This document shows positions 7,816 through 17,306 of a stretch of DNA of 54,212 bases, piece by piece. Where the stretch lies: positions 1-54,212 of the forward strand of contig CAZMRW010000019.1 of the NCBI GenBank assembly GCA_964568805.1. Direction: 5' to 3'. The position numbers and the translations under genes are program-made. The stretch's first letter is position 1. Every line of letters starts with the position of its first letter. The notes beneath the pieces were generated by a model, which had not been told where the DNA came from, did no database searches, and saw nothing but the letters and a program-made list of their open reading frames with translations. The DNA comes from CAZMRW01 sp964568805 (lineage in GTDB: Bacteria; Pseudomonadota; Gammaproteobacteria; Methylococcales; Methylomonadaceae).

Positions 7816-9900
7816 TCACCCGCGCGCCTCCAAAACGGCAACCGTGCGCCTGGTTATTGGATAAGTCGAACCTTCAAAAGCCTTCTGCCGATCACGCGGT
7901 ATGATGTCATCGGACCCGCTATTTGAGGTATCCAGCGCCAAGTGCCATATACGTCCGGGAACTACGGGCAACGGAGCCTCCATTGCCCGCTCCGACATAT
8001 TTAAAATGACATGCAGGTCTTCCTCATCGTCCGCTAAACCGGCCAATGTGTAAGCCAAAAATTGAGCGCCATAATCGAACCATAACGGCTCGTCAAGCCG
8101 ATGACCATGCCAGGCGATATCGCGAAGACTCCGGCCGGCGACATTTTTTCCGGTAAAATATTCGCGTCGGTTCAGATTCGGGTGCCGACGTCTTAAGGCA
8201 ATCAGTTCCTTCACAAAACGCAGCATTTCGCGATTTTTTTCGACGCGGCTCCAATCGAACCACGATAGCTTGTTGTCTTGACACCAGGCATTATTATTAC
8301 CCTTTTGCGTATGCAATACCTCATCACCTGCCAGAAGCATTGGGACCCCTTGGCTCAATAACAGGATACTGACTAAGTTTTTGGCTTGCCGCCGCCTCAG
8401 GGCTAAAACGTCCGCATTATCGGTTTCTCCTTCAGCGCCGCAATTCCACGATAAATTGTTATCGCTGCCGTCGTGATTTTCTTCGCCATTGGCTTCGTTG
8501 TGTTTACCGTTGTAGCTGACCAGATCGTGCAGCGTAAAACCGTCATGACAGCTGATGAAATTGATGCTGTGCAGCGGCAACCGATCCTCGTCCGCATATA
8601 GATCGCTGCTGCCGGCAATGCAGGAAGCCACTTCGCCGACCAGACCCGGATCACCTCGGACAAAACACCGAATCACATCGCGATAGCGGCCGTTCCACTC
8701 CGCCCAGCGCAAGCCGGGAAACGATCCCAAGTGATAAAGGCCCGAAGCATCCCAGGCTTCCGCAATCATCGGCACTTCGTGAAGCGCATACGAAAATTCG
8801 ACGCGCCAGGGCAGTGACGGATTGGCCTGGGGAGCGCCATCTTCGCCGCGGGTAAAGACGCTGGCCAGATCGAAGCGAAAACCGTCGACGTGCATCTCTT
8901 CAACCCAATATTCCAGGCAATGCACAATGAATTGGGTAACCAGCGGATGATTGCAGTTGACGCTGTTGCCGCAGCCTGTGTAATCACGGTAATGGCTCTT
9001 GTTCTGTGGATCGAGATGATAAAAAATTTCGTTAATGAATCCCTTGAAGTTGATCATCGGGCCAGTGTGGCCGCCTTCGGCCGTATGATTGAAAACAACA
9101 TCGAGAATCACGCCGATGCCGGCACCATGCAGCGTCTTGACCAGTCCCTTAAACTCGCGAGCATGAGTCCCGAGTTCGGGGCTTACGCAATAACCGGGGT
9201 GCGGGCTGAAAAAGGAGTGCGTGTTGTATCCCCAATAATTCTTCAATCCTCTTGCCGCCACGTTATCCGGCACGAACTGTTCGTCGAAAGCCATGACCGG
9301 GAGCAATTCGACATGAGTAATGCCCAGTTCCTGCAAATAAGGGATTTTATCGATCAAGCCGGCAAAGGTGCCGGGATGCCCGACGCCTGACGAAGGATGA
9401 CGGGTAAAGCCTCCGACATGTAGTTCATAGATGACCGCACCTTCGAGTCCCCGTTTAAGACAACGTTCGTTCGCCCACAAATAATCTGATTTAACGGCCA
9501 CGCCCCGATACGATGATCGGCTTTCGTCATTCGGATCTGAAGCGCGGCGCCGATTCCAAAAGACATCGGTAACCGCCTTGGCCCATGGATCGACGAGTTC
9601 CTTTTTTGGATTGAAGCATCGTCCAGTCGCTGCCGTATCGGTAGGTCCATAGGTTCGCCAGGTATAATGGGTTCCGGCCGTAAGCCCTTCGATGAACACG
9701 TGCCAGAAAAAAAACGATCGGTTCGTTTTGGGGTCGAGACTGATAATTTGGAACGGCACCGGACTCCCGGCTGCTTCATAAAGCAACAATTCGGCGCCAC
9801 TCGCATGACGGCTGAATACAGAGAAATTTACGCCGGCGTCGCTAACCGTTGCCCCGGTTGGTAAATAGGAGCCGATGCTCGATTGATAAGAAAGAGTCAC
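7816..9900 (-). CDS. glgX: Glycogen debranching enzyme, GlgX/isoamylase type
   Basis: A GH13 isoamylase-type enzyme that cleaves alpha-1,6 branches of (limit-dextrin) glycogen. An N-terminal beta-sandwich domain (YLPTGATVSDAGVNFSVFSRHA) leads into the catalytic barrel. Visible catalytic regions are GVILDVVFNHTAEGG, DGFRFDLASVF (nucleophile Asp), EVPMIAEAWDASGLY (acid/base Glu) and INFISCHDGFTLHDL (third carboxylate). 694 aa is normal for GlgX. It sits 24 bp downstream of a histidine-phosphatase gene and just upstream of ackA on the same strand, so it is very likely in the same operon as glycogen phosphorylase. The two enzymes together would degrade stored glycogen to glucose-1-phosphate and short maltodextrins. 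Confidence 0.95.
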   Translation of the reverse strand: MTLSYQSSIGSYLPTGATVSDAGVNFSVFSRHASGAELLLYEAAGSPVPFQIISLDPKTNRSFFFWHVFIEGLTAGTHYTWRTYGPTDTAATGRCFNPKKELVDPWAKAVTDVFWNRRRASDPNDESRSSYRGVAVKSDYLWANERCLKRGLEGAVIYELHVGGFTRHPSSGVGHPGTFAGLIDKIPYLQELGITHVELLPVMAFDEQFVPDNVAARGLKNYWGYNTHSFFSPHPGYCVSPELGTHAREFKGLVKTLHGAGIGVILDVVFNHTAEGGHTGPMINFKGFINEIFYHLDPQNKSHYRDYTGCGNSVNCNHPLVTQFIVHCLEYWVEEMHVDGFRFDLASVFTRGEDGAPQANPSLPWRVEFSYALHEVPMIAEAWDASGLYHLGSFPGLRWAEWNGRYRDVIRCFVRGDPGLVGEVASCIAGSSDLYADEDRLPLHSINFISCHDGFTLHDLVSYNGKHNEANGEENHDGSDNNLSWNCGAEGETDNADVLALRRRQAKNLVSILLLSQGVPMLLAGDEVLHTQKGNNNAWCQDNKLSWFDWSRVEKNREMLRFVKELIALRRRHPNLNRREYFTGKNVAGRSLRDIAWHGHRLDEPLWFDYGAQFLAYTLAGLADDEEDLHVILNMSERAMEAPLPVVPGRIWHLALDTSNSGSDDIIPRDRQKAFEGSTYPITRRTVAVLEARG

Positions 9901-9923
9901 TGCAATTTATTCCTTAAAAAGGA

Positions 9924-10562
9924 TCAAGTGCCGGCACGGTTGCGCAAATGCTCAGGCATGTAGCTTCGATCGCTTAAAACCTCCAGCATCGGTCCGTAAG
10001 TCACAAACTTGACAATCGACACGGAAGCGGCGGGTGTGTTGATACGATCCCGGTAGCGGCCAACATCAATCCCCAACAGGCTACATATAATGATGCGTAT
10101 GGTCGCCTTATGCGATACCACCAGCACGTTGCCGCTCTTGTGCCTGGACTCAATCTCGGTAATGATCGGAAGCGCTCTGGCGGCAATCTGAATCGCCGTT
10201 TCGCCGCCGGTCGGAGGGTTCCAGGCGGGGTCGGTCTGCCAGTGCAGGTAGTCCTCCTCGTAATGTTGCCTGACAGTGTCCAGTTCCTGATCTTCCCATG
10301 CGCCATAACTGATTTCACGGAGGCCATCCCTGATCTGCATGGTCAGACCCAAGGCGTCACATAAAGGCTGTGCGGTCGCTATTGCTCGCTTCATCGGGCT
10401 GACATAGACTTCCGTCCATGGAATCGAGCGATAGGCATCAGCAAAATAGTGCGCCATTTGTTTTCCTTCCAGGGTGAGTTCGGCATCGAGAGCTCCACAA
10501 AAAGCGCCGCGTTGGCTGTAGGTTGTTTCCCCGTGACGAAGCAGATAGATTTTCAAGCTCAT
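9924..10562 (-). CDS. Histidine phosphatase family protein (phosphoglycerate-mutase-like)
   Basis: A branch-1 histidine phosphatase fold protein. The RHG motif with the phosphorylated His is LLRHGETTYSQRGAFCG near the N terminus. The second Arg (SPMKRAIATAQPL), the acid Glu (LREISYGAWEDQE) and the second His (VVSHKATIRI) follow in the usual order. Family members include cofactor-dependent phosphoglycerate mutase, alpha-ribazole phosphatase and sugar-phosphate phosphatases; sequence alone does not separate them. Its place between glgP and glgX suggests a role in sugar-phosphate metabolism during glycogen breakdown, but that is inference. Confidence 0.88.
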   Translation of the reverse strand: MSLKIYLLRHGETTYSQRGAFCGALDAELTLEGKQMAHYFADAYRSIPWTEVYVSPMKRAIATAQPLCDALGLTMQIRDGLREISYGAWEDQELDTVRQHYEEDYLHWQTDPAWNPPTGGETAIQIAARALPIITEIESRHKSGNVLVVSHKATIRIIICSLLGIDVGRYRDRINTPAASVSIVKFVTYGPMLEVLSDRSYMPEHLRNRAGT

Positions 10563-10586
10563 GTTAAAAACTCATAAGGCAACGCA

Positions 10587-13085
10587 TCAATTAACAGGTG
10601 CCGCAGGCACTTCCCAGATCTCATCGCAATATTCACGGATTGCGCGATCCGAAGAAAATTTGCCGGCTCTTGCCGCATTCAGAATCGACATTCTCGTCCA
10701 GTTTTCCGGATCTGCCCAGACACCGGCAACTTTGTCCTGACAGGCGACGTAATAGGCGTAATCGGCAAAGACAAGAAAGGGGTCATGCTGGCACAGATTG
10801 TCCACTAAGGGACGGAATACCTCGGCGTCGCCATTGGAAAAATGCCCTGATGCGATCAACTTAATCGCTTCTTCTAATTCCGGATTTCGTTCGACGTAAG
10901 CGTAAGGACGATAACCTTCATTCAGAAGTCTGACGGTTTCCTCAGTGGTCAGTCCGAACAGAAAGAAATTCTCCTCGCCAACTTCTTGCCGTATTTCAAC
11001 GTTGGCTCCATCCAGCGTGCCGATGGTCAAAGCTCCATTCAACGTGAATTTCATGTTGCCGGTGCCGGACGCCTCCTTGCCCGCCATGGAGATCTGCTCG
11101 GACAGGTCGGCCGCGGGGTAAATGAGCTGGCCATTCTGTACGTTAAAGTTGGGCACAAAGGCGACTCGCAATTTTTTATTCACGTCCGGATCGTTATTCA
11201 CCACCTCGCCCACCGCATTGATCAATTTAATGATGCGCTTGGCCATGAAATAACCGGGAGCCGCCTTGCCGCCGAAAATGAATGCCCGCGGCGCGGTAGG
11301 CTGGCCCGGATCACGCTTCAGCCGATTATACAAGGTGATGACGTAAAGAATATTCAGATGCTGGCGTTTGTATTCATGAATACGCTTGACCTGGACATCG
11401 AACAACCAACTGGGGTCGAGTTCGATTCCGGTCTTTTTGAGGATGTAATCGGCGAGCCGATGCTTGTTGGACTGCTTGATGGCTCGCCATTCCTTACGAA
11501 ACGACGCATCTTCTGCAAAGGGCTCAAGTTGTCTGAGTCGCTCGGCATGGATAATCCATCCGTCGCCAATAGAACGGGTAATCAGTTCGCTGAGTTTGGG
11601 ATTGGCCAAAGCCATAAAACGCCGGGGGGTCACGCCATTGGTTTTATTATTGAAACGCTCCGGCCACAGTTCATAAAAATCCTTGAGCACATTGCGTTTC
11701 AAGAGATCCGAATGCAATTCCGCCACACCGTTGATCGAGTGACTTCCGACACAGGCAAGATGAGCCATGCGGATGTGTTTTTCGCCATTTTCATCAACGA
11801 TTGACAGCCGTTTGACACGCTCTTCATCCCGGGGATGGCTTTCCTGTATCTCGGCAAGAAAACGCGCGTTGATTTCATAAATGATTTCCAGATGCCTCGG
11901 TAACATTTCCCTGAACAAAGGCAGCGGCCACGTTTCAAGCGCCTCGGGCAGTAAGGTGTGATTGGTGTAGCCAAATGTGCGCATCGTGATATCCCATGCT
12001 TCCTCCCAGGAGATCCGGCGTTCGTCGACCAATAGCCGCATCAATTCGGCCACTCCGATGGACGGATGGGTATCGTTGAGCTGGACCGCAAACTTTTCCG
12101 GAAAACGCTGCGGAGTTTGCCCCAACACATCGAGAAGGCGCAGCATATCCTGCAGGGAACAGGAAACGAAAAAATATTGTTGCGCCAGGCGGAGCCTCTT
12201 GCCGATCTCAGGCTCGTCGTTCGGATAAAGCACCTTGGTTAAAGTTTCGGAGGTTACCTTATCGTCCACCGCTGCGTAGTAGTCGCCCGTGTTGAAGGCC
12301 TGAAAATCAAAACTTTCGCAGGCCTCGGCGCTCCAAAGCCGCAAGGTGTTGCAGGTGTTAACCCGATAACCCTGAATAGGAGTGTCATAGGCCATGCCTT
12401 TGACCGCTCGGTCCGGTATCCATTGCACTCGCTCCTGCCCTTCGTCGTCCCGGTAATATTCGGTATGGCCGCCGAAATTGACGTAATAAGCGATATCCGG
12501 TTTGACGATTTCCCATGGGTTGCCGCCGCGCAGCCATTTATCGGTGATCTCGCATTGCCACCCGCCACGAATTTCCTGGTCGAAAATGCCGAATTCATAG
12601 CGAATACCGTATCCGACCGCAAGCCGCTCGAGAGTCGCCAGGGAATCCAGATAACAGGCGGCCAAGCGGCCTAAGCCGCCGTTGCCAAGGCCGGGCTCCT
12701 CTTCTTCAGCCAGCAATTCATCCAGATCAAGGCCCATGTCAGCAACGGCTTGTCGCGCTTCATTTTCAATGCCCAAATTCAGCAAGTTATTGCCGAGATG
12801 GGGGCCCATCAGGAACTCTGCCGACAGGTAGCAGGCCACTTTCACATCTTGCTCAAGAGCCTGTACCGTTTGAATCCAGTGCCGTTGCATTCTGTCGCGC
12901 ACAGTCAAGGATAAAGCCTTGTAAAAGTCATGCTTGGTCGCCACGGAATGAGGCCTTCCGAGGCTATGTACCAGATGATCGACAATTACTTTTTTGATTT
13001 CCGGAGAACTCATCGGCGTATTGTTACTTCCAGGCATTGAGTTGATCGAATTTTTAGCTTCGGCAGTTTTATTCTTTTTTGCCAT
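10587..13085 (-). CDS. glgP: Glycogen/maltodextrin phosphorylase
   Basis: A GT35 phosphorylase that releases glucose-1-phosphate from alpha-1,4-glucan ends using inorganic phosphate and PLP. The PLP-binding region is plain: GKEASGTGNMKFTLNGALTIGT with the Schiff-base Lys, followed by LDGANVEI. Other family blocks include EEPGLGNGGLGRLAACYLDS near the N terminus and FNNKTNGVTPRRF. At 832 aa it has the normal length. The first ~30 residues (Lys/Asn/Ser rich) are not part of the conserved fold and may be an extension. It is 25 bp downstream of xfp and 25 bp upstream of the phosphatase gene, consistent with one transcript. Confidence 0.96.
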   Translation of the reverse strand: MAKKNKTAEAKNSINSMPGSNNTPMSSPEIKKVIVDHLVHSLGRPHSVATKHDFYKALSLTVRDRMQRHWIQTVQALEQDVKVACYLSAEFLMGPHLGNNLLNLGIENEARQAVADMGLDLDELLAEEEEPGLGNGGLGRLAACYLDSLATLERLAVGYGIRYEFGIFDQEIRGGWQCEITDKWLRGGNPWEIVKPDIAYYVNFGGHTEYYRDDEGQERVQWIPDRAVKGMAYDTPIQGYRVNTCNTLRLWSAEACESFDFQAFNTGDYYAAVDDKVTSETLTKVLYPNDEPEIGKRLRLAQQYFFVSCSLQDMLRLLDVLGQTPQRFPEKFAVQLNDTHPSIGVAELMRLLVDERRISWEEAWDITMRTFGYTNHTLLPEALETWPLPLFREMLPRHLEIIYEINARFLAEIQESHPRDEERVKRLSIVDENGEKHIRMAHLACVGSHSINGVAELHSDLLKRNVLKDFYELWPERFNNKTNGVTPRRFMALANPKLSELITRSIGDGWIIHAERLRQLEPFAEDASFRKEWRAIKQSNKHRLADYILKKTGIELDPSWLFDVQVKRIHEYKRQHLNILYVITLYNRLKRDPGQPTAPRAFIFGGKAAPGYFMAKRIIKLINAVGEVVNNDPDVNKKLRVAFVPNFNVQNGQLIYPAADLSEQISMAGKEASGTGNMKFTLNGALTIGTLDGANVEIRQEVGEENFFLFGLTTEETVRLLNEGYRPYAYVERNPELEEAIKLIASGHFSNGDAEVFRPLVDNLCQHDPFLVFADYAYYVACQDKVAGVWADPENWTRMSILNAARAGKFSSDRAIREYCDEIWEVPAAPVN

Positions 13086-13109
13086 CGTGATGTCCTCACT
13101 GTACGGTTG

Positions 13110-15494
13110 TTATTGAGGCCATTTCCAGGACGCAAACTCCGGTTTGTCTATGCCATGTTCATAAGCATAGTGACTGCAACCGATCTGCATGCCGCGTAAT
13201 TTTTCTTTCACATGGGCGCCCGCCACGTTAAGCCCCGGAACCCGATTGATCACATCGATGGCCAGGCTGAAACGGTCGACCTCGTTACGGATGGCCAATT
13301 CGAGCGGTGTATTGATATTGCCTTTTTCCTTATAACCGCGCACATGGATATTTTTATGATTGGTACGGCGGTAGGCGAGGCGGTGAATCAGCCAGGGGTA
13401 GCCGTGGAAATTGAAGATCACCGGCTTGTCGATGGTAAACAGACTATCGAAATCCCGATCGGAAAGCCCGTGCGGATGCTCACTTTCTGGTGCCAGACGG
13501 TAAAGGTCCATGACATTGACGAAGCGTATTTTCAATTGAGGAAAATATTCCCGCAGTAGACTGACAGCTGCCAAGGCTTCTTGCGTCGAAATATCCCCGC
13601 AGCTCGCCATCACCGCATCGGGTTCAGAGCCCTGGTCGTTGCTCGCCCAATCCCAGATGCCAATGCCTTTGGTGCAATGTTCGATGGCGGCGTCCATGTC
13701 CAGAAATTGATGGTGCTTCTGCTTGTCCGAAACGATCACGTTGAAATAGTCGGTGCTTTTCAGGCAATGGTCGGCGACCGACAGCAGCGTATTAACGTCC
13801 GGCGGCAGATAAATGCGCGTCACTTCAGGGCTTTTATTGACCACCACATCCAGAAAGCCCGGATCCTGATGGGTAAAGCCGTTGTGATCCTGCCGCCAAA
13901 CGGTTGAGGTGATCAGCAGATTAAGCGATGAAACGGGCGCGCGCCAGGAAAGATCGTTGCTGATATCCAGCCATTTGGCGTGCTGGTTGAACATCGAATC
14001 GATCACATGCACGAAGGCTTCGTAACTGGAGAAAAAGCCGTGGCGCCCGGTCAGAAGATAGGCTTCCAGCCATCCTTCCAGGGTATGTTCGGACAGCATT
14101 TCCATGACCCGGCCATCCTGCGATAATTCGCCGCCGTCGGCGTCCTCCGGCAAATAATCCGCCAGCCACATTTTTTTGCTGGCCTCGTAGATCGCGTCGA
14201 GCTTGTTGGAGGTGTTTTCATCGGGGCCGAACACGCGAAAATTAGTCGCATTGAGTTTCATGATATCGCGCAAAAAGACGCCCAGCGGTTTGGTGTTTTC
14301 AACTTCGGTCTGACCGGGTTTGTCCACCTTGACTCCGTAGTCACGGAAGTCCGGGAGTCGCAACGCCTTTCGCAACAGCCCGCCATTGGCGTGGGGATTG
14401 GCGCTCATCCGCCGCACGCCCTTTGGTGCAAGTTCCTTGAGTTCGGGGATCAGGCGGCCGTTTGCGTCGAACAGCTCTTCCGGCTTGTAGCTGCGCAGCC
14501 ACTCTTCCAGTTGCTTCAGATGCGCCGGATTTTCCTTCATGCCGGACAAAGGCACCTGGTGAGCGCGCCAAAATCCCTCGACTTTATGTCCATCCACTTC
14601 CTTCGGACCGGTCCAGCCTTTCGGGCTGCGCAGCACAATCATCGGCCATCTGGGCCGCTCCAGAGCGCCGCCGGCGCGAGCCGTTTCCTGTATTTTGCGA
14701 ATTTCGGTGACGCAGTATTCCATGACAGCCGCCATGCGTTGATGCATGGTTTCGGGATCGCTGCCTTCAACAAAATAAGGCGTCCAGCCATAGCCCTTGA
14801 ACAGGTTTTCCAGTTCTTCGTGGCTGATGCGCGCCAACAAGGTCGGATTATTGATCTTGTAGCCGTTCAGATTGAGGACCGGAAGCACCGCTCCATCGCG
14901 GACAGGGTTCAGAAACTTGTTGGAATGCCAGGACGTCGCCAGAGGTCCTGTTTCCGCTTCGCCGTCGCCGACGACGACCGTCACCAGGAGGTCGGGATTA
15001 TCGAATGCCGCACCGAAGGCATGGGACACGCTGTAACCCAGTTCGCCGCCTTCGTGGATGGAGCCCGGAGTCTCCGGCGTACAATGGCTGCCGATGCCGC
15101 CGGGGAAGGAAAACTCTTTGAAGAACAGCTGCATGCCGTCCAGGTCTTCGCTTTTGTTCGGATAAATTTCAGAGTACGTGCCTTCCAGATACACCGGGCC
15201 CAGAACGCCCGGCGCGCCATGACCGGGTCCGGCCAGGAAAATGGCATTCAGGTCGTAACGTTTGATCAGGTGGTTCATATGGATATAGGTAAAACTCAAT
15301 GCCGGACTGGCGCCCCAGTGGCCCAGAAGACGGTTCTTGATCTGTTCGGGCTTGAGCGGTTCTCTGAGCAAGGGATTTTCCTGCAGATAAATCATGCCGG
15401 CAGCCAGATAATTACAGGCTCTCCAGTAGGCGTGTATCTTGTGCAAGGACTCCTTGTCGAGCGGCTCGAGATTATTCAAGGTCGGGTCAGTCAT
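13110..15494 (-). CDS. xfp: Xylulose-5-phosphate/fructose-6-phosphate phosphoketolase
   Basis: A thiamine-diphosphate enzyme that splits xylulose-5-P (and often fructose-6-P) with phosphate to give acetyl phosphate plus glyceraldehyde-3-P or erythrose-4-P. Signatures are the SFPGGIGSHCTPETPGSIHE block and the ThDP-binding VVGDGEAETGPLATSWHSN, with a full-length C-terminal domain; 794 aa is typical. A clear ribosome-binding site (TTAGGAGT) lies upstream of ATG. It is the first gene of the cluster leading to glgP, glgX and ackA. That arrangement links glycogen-derived or RuMP-cycle sugar phosphates to acetyl phosphate and then ATP. The 175-bp upstream region has no good copy of the palindromic box found elsewhere here. 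Confidence 0.96.
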   Translation of the reverse strand: MTDPTLNNLEPLDKESLHKIHAYWRACNYLAAGMIYLQENPLLREPLKPEQIKNRLLGHWGASPALSFTYIHMNHLIKRYDLNAIFLAGPGHGAPGVLGPVYLEGTYSEIYPNKSEDLDGMQLFFKEFSFPGGIGSHCTPETPGSIHEGGELGYSVSHAFGAAFDNPDLLVTVVVGDGEAETGPLATSWHSNKFLNPVRDGAVLPVLNLNGYKINNPTLLARISHEELENLFKGYGWTPYFVEGSDPETMHQRMAAVMEYCVTEIRKIQETARAGGALERPRWPMIVLRSPKGWTGPKEVDGHKVEGFWRAHQVPLSGMKENPAHLKQLEEWLRSYKPEELFDANGRLIPELKELAPKGVRRMSANPHANGGLLRKALRLPDFRDYGVKVDKPGQTEVENTKPLGVFLRDIMKLNATNFRVFGPDENTSNKLDAIYEASKKMWLADYLPEDADGGELSQDGRVMEMLSEHTLEGWLEAYLLTGRHGFFSSYEAFVHVIDSMFNQHAKWLDISNDLSWRAPVSSLNLLITSTVWRQDHNGFTHQDPGFLDVVVNKSPEVTRIYLPPDVNTLLSVADHCLKSTDYFNVIVSDKQKHHQFLDMDAAIEHCTKGIGIWDWASNDQGSEPDAVMASCGDISTQEALAAVSLLREYFPQLKIRFVNVMDLYRLAPESEHPHGLSDRDFDSLFTIDKPVIFNFHGYPWLIHRLAYRRTNHKNIHVRGYKEKGNINTPLELAIRNEVDRFSLAIDVINRVPGLNVAGAHVKEKLRGMQIGCSHYAYEHGIDKPEFASWKWPQ

Positions 15495-15669
15495 GGGATA
15501 CTCCTAATTTTCGTTAACTTGTTTCTGTTCATTAAGGTCAATGGATAATGAAATCCGGCGATTCCTGGTTAAAACAACATTTAGTTAAATCCACTGAGTC
15601 GTTAAAATCGTTTTTACTTAATGAGAAATCACGCCAGTTTGGCAATTTCTTTCCATGGTTTCTTCCTAT

Positions 15670-17304
15670 TTACCAATCCGGCAGACGCCACCAGTCGTTT
15701 TTATCCTCTTCGGGTAAATCCAGCTCACCCGGTTCCAGAAGATCGCCCCAATCCGTCCGGTCGTTCATCTGCTGCTGTATCGGTTTGTCTACGAAATCCT
15801 TTTCAGTTCGGGTTTCCCAGCCTCCACCCAGGGCTTTATAGAGCGCGATCAGATTGGTCGCGATGTCGCCGGATACACGCGCCAGATTCTCTTGAGAAGC
15901 CACCAGATTGCGTTGGGAATCCAGTACACGCTGATAATCGACTAGCCCTTCCTGATATTGATACAGCGATAACTCAGTCGATCGTTTGGCCGCCTCGTAG
16001 GTTTGTTGCAGTTCATCGCGTTGTTCCTGGGATTTGAGAAAACCGATAGTGGCGTCTTCCGCTTCCCTGGCGGCGTTTAGGACAACGCTCCGATAGTCGG
16101 CAATCAATTGCTGGAAACGGGCATCCTCGACACGTACCTGGTTGGTGATGCGGCCGTAATTGAAAATATCCCAGCTCAGGCTGGGGCCGATGAAGTATTG
16201 GAAACTCTTGGCGTTGAACAGATCGCCCAGTTCGCTGGCGCCACCCGAAGCGAAGGTCAGCGCGGCGTCGCTGGCGCGCAGATTGATTGAACCGAGCAGC
16301 GAAAAATGCGGATACAAATCGGCTTTGGCCACGCCGATCAGCGCGCTTTGCGTCGCAAGTTGACGTTCGGCGAGGCGGATGTCGGGGCGCCGCCGCAACA
16401 AATCGGCAGGCACGCCGACAGCAATCTCCGCCGGTGCGTCCGGTATCGGGCGAGCCTGCGCCACATAACTGTCTATGCTTCCAGGCGGTTTGCCGAGCAA
16501 CACGCCCAAAGCGTTTTTTGACTGGCGCACGCTGGCTTGCAACGGCGGGATGGTCGCCAGGGTGCTGTTCAGCAGGCTTTTTGCCTGCAGGTAATCGAGC
16601 TCGGTAATCAAGCCGCCGGAAAACAGCGCATCGGCGATCTCCAGGGTCCGTTGCTGGATTTTCACGTTGTCTCGGGCGACCTGGATTCGGGCTTCGTTGG
16701 TCCGTAGCAGCACATAAGTGCGCACGACCTCGGCGGTAAGCGACACCAGGGCGTCGTCATAACCGGCAACCGAAGCGTCCAGATTAGCCAGGCTCGATTC
16801 CACGCCGCGGCGGAACTTGCCCCAGATATCGAGCTCCCAGCCGGTATCGAAACCTATGCCGACGCTGCCGAAATTGCGATCGATGATCGAACTGGTGTTC
16901 GGCGCGTGCTGGCTGATTTGTTGAAAACCCAGATCACCATTCAGTTGTTGCAACTGGGGATATTCGTTGCCGGTCGCGATACCCAGTTGCGCCCGCGCTT
17001 CCAGGATTCTCACTCCAGCCAGTTGCAGGGTCAAATTCTGTTGCCGAGCCTCTTCAACCAGCCGTTCCAGATCCGGATCCTGGAACACTTTCCACCAGTC
17101 ACCCAGTTTTGCTTCGCGCTGGCTGATCCGCGAATCGGACTGGTTGATCCATTGGGTTTCCACGGCAGCTTCGGGTTTGACATAATCCGGCCCTACCGTA
17201 CATCCTGCATTCAGCAGCAGTGTCACAGCAACTACAGCCAATGAGGGAAAAGCGCGAATGCCGACAGGATTGGTCTGCATACTACCTATCTTCTTGCCCA
17301 GCAT
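15670..17304 (-). CDS. Outer-membrane efflux lipoprotein (NodT/OprM-type)
   Basis: The outer-membrane channel of a tripartite efflux pump. A lipoprotein signal ends at LLLNAGC (Cys at about residue 35), followed by TVGPDYVKPE, the hallmark N terminus of NodT-type outer-membrane factors. Two OEP repeats with long coiled-coil-like stretches follow; the motif RRRPDIRLAERQL is typical. The C-terminal ~40 residues are acidic and polar. The ATG at 17304 has a strong AAGGGAGA upstream and lies only 2 bp after the stop of the RND gene, which indicates coupled translation. It is the last gene of the adaptor-RND-OMF operon. Confidence 0.93.
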   Translation of the reverse strand: MLGKKIGSMQTNPVGIRAFPSLAVVAVTLLLNAGCTVGPDYVKPEAAVETQWINQSDSRISQREAKLGDWWKVFQDPDLERLVEEARQQNLTLQLAGVRILEARAQLGIATGNEYPQLQQLNGDLGFQQISQHAPNTSSIIDRNFGSVGIGFDTGWELDIWGKFRRGVESSLANLDASVAGYDDALVSLTAEVVRTYVLLRTNEARIQVARDNVKIQQRTLEIADALFSGGLITELDYLQAKSLLNSTLATIPPLQASVRQSKNALGVLLGKPPGSIDSYVAQARPIPDAPAEIAVGVPADLLRRRPDIRLAERQLATQSALIGVAKADLYPHFSLLGSINLRASDAALTFASGGASELGDLFNAKSFQYFIGPSLSWDIFNYGRITNQVRVEDARFQQLIADYRSVVLNAAREAEDATIGFLKSQEQRDELQQTYEAAKRSTELSLYQYQEGLVDYQRVLDSQRNLVASQENLARVSGDIATNLIALYKALGGGWETRTEKDFVDKPIQQQMNDRTDWGDLLEPGELDLPEEDKNDWWRLPDW

Positions 17305-17306
17305 AA

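Noticed and set aside
14391..15548. 385-aa plus-strand open frame opposite xfp
   Set aside because: A shadow frame of the well-supported phosphoketolase gene; no coherent domain.
15495..15669. Half-site CCATTGACCTTAATG upstream of xfp as a further palindromic box
   Set aside because: The second half of the palindrome is missing and no -10 occurs at the fixed spacing.
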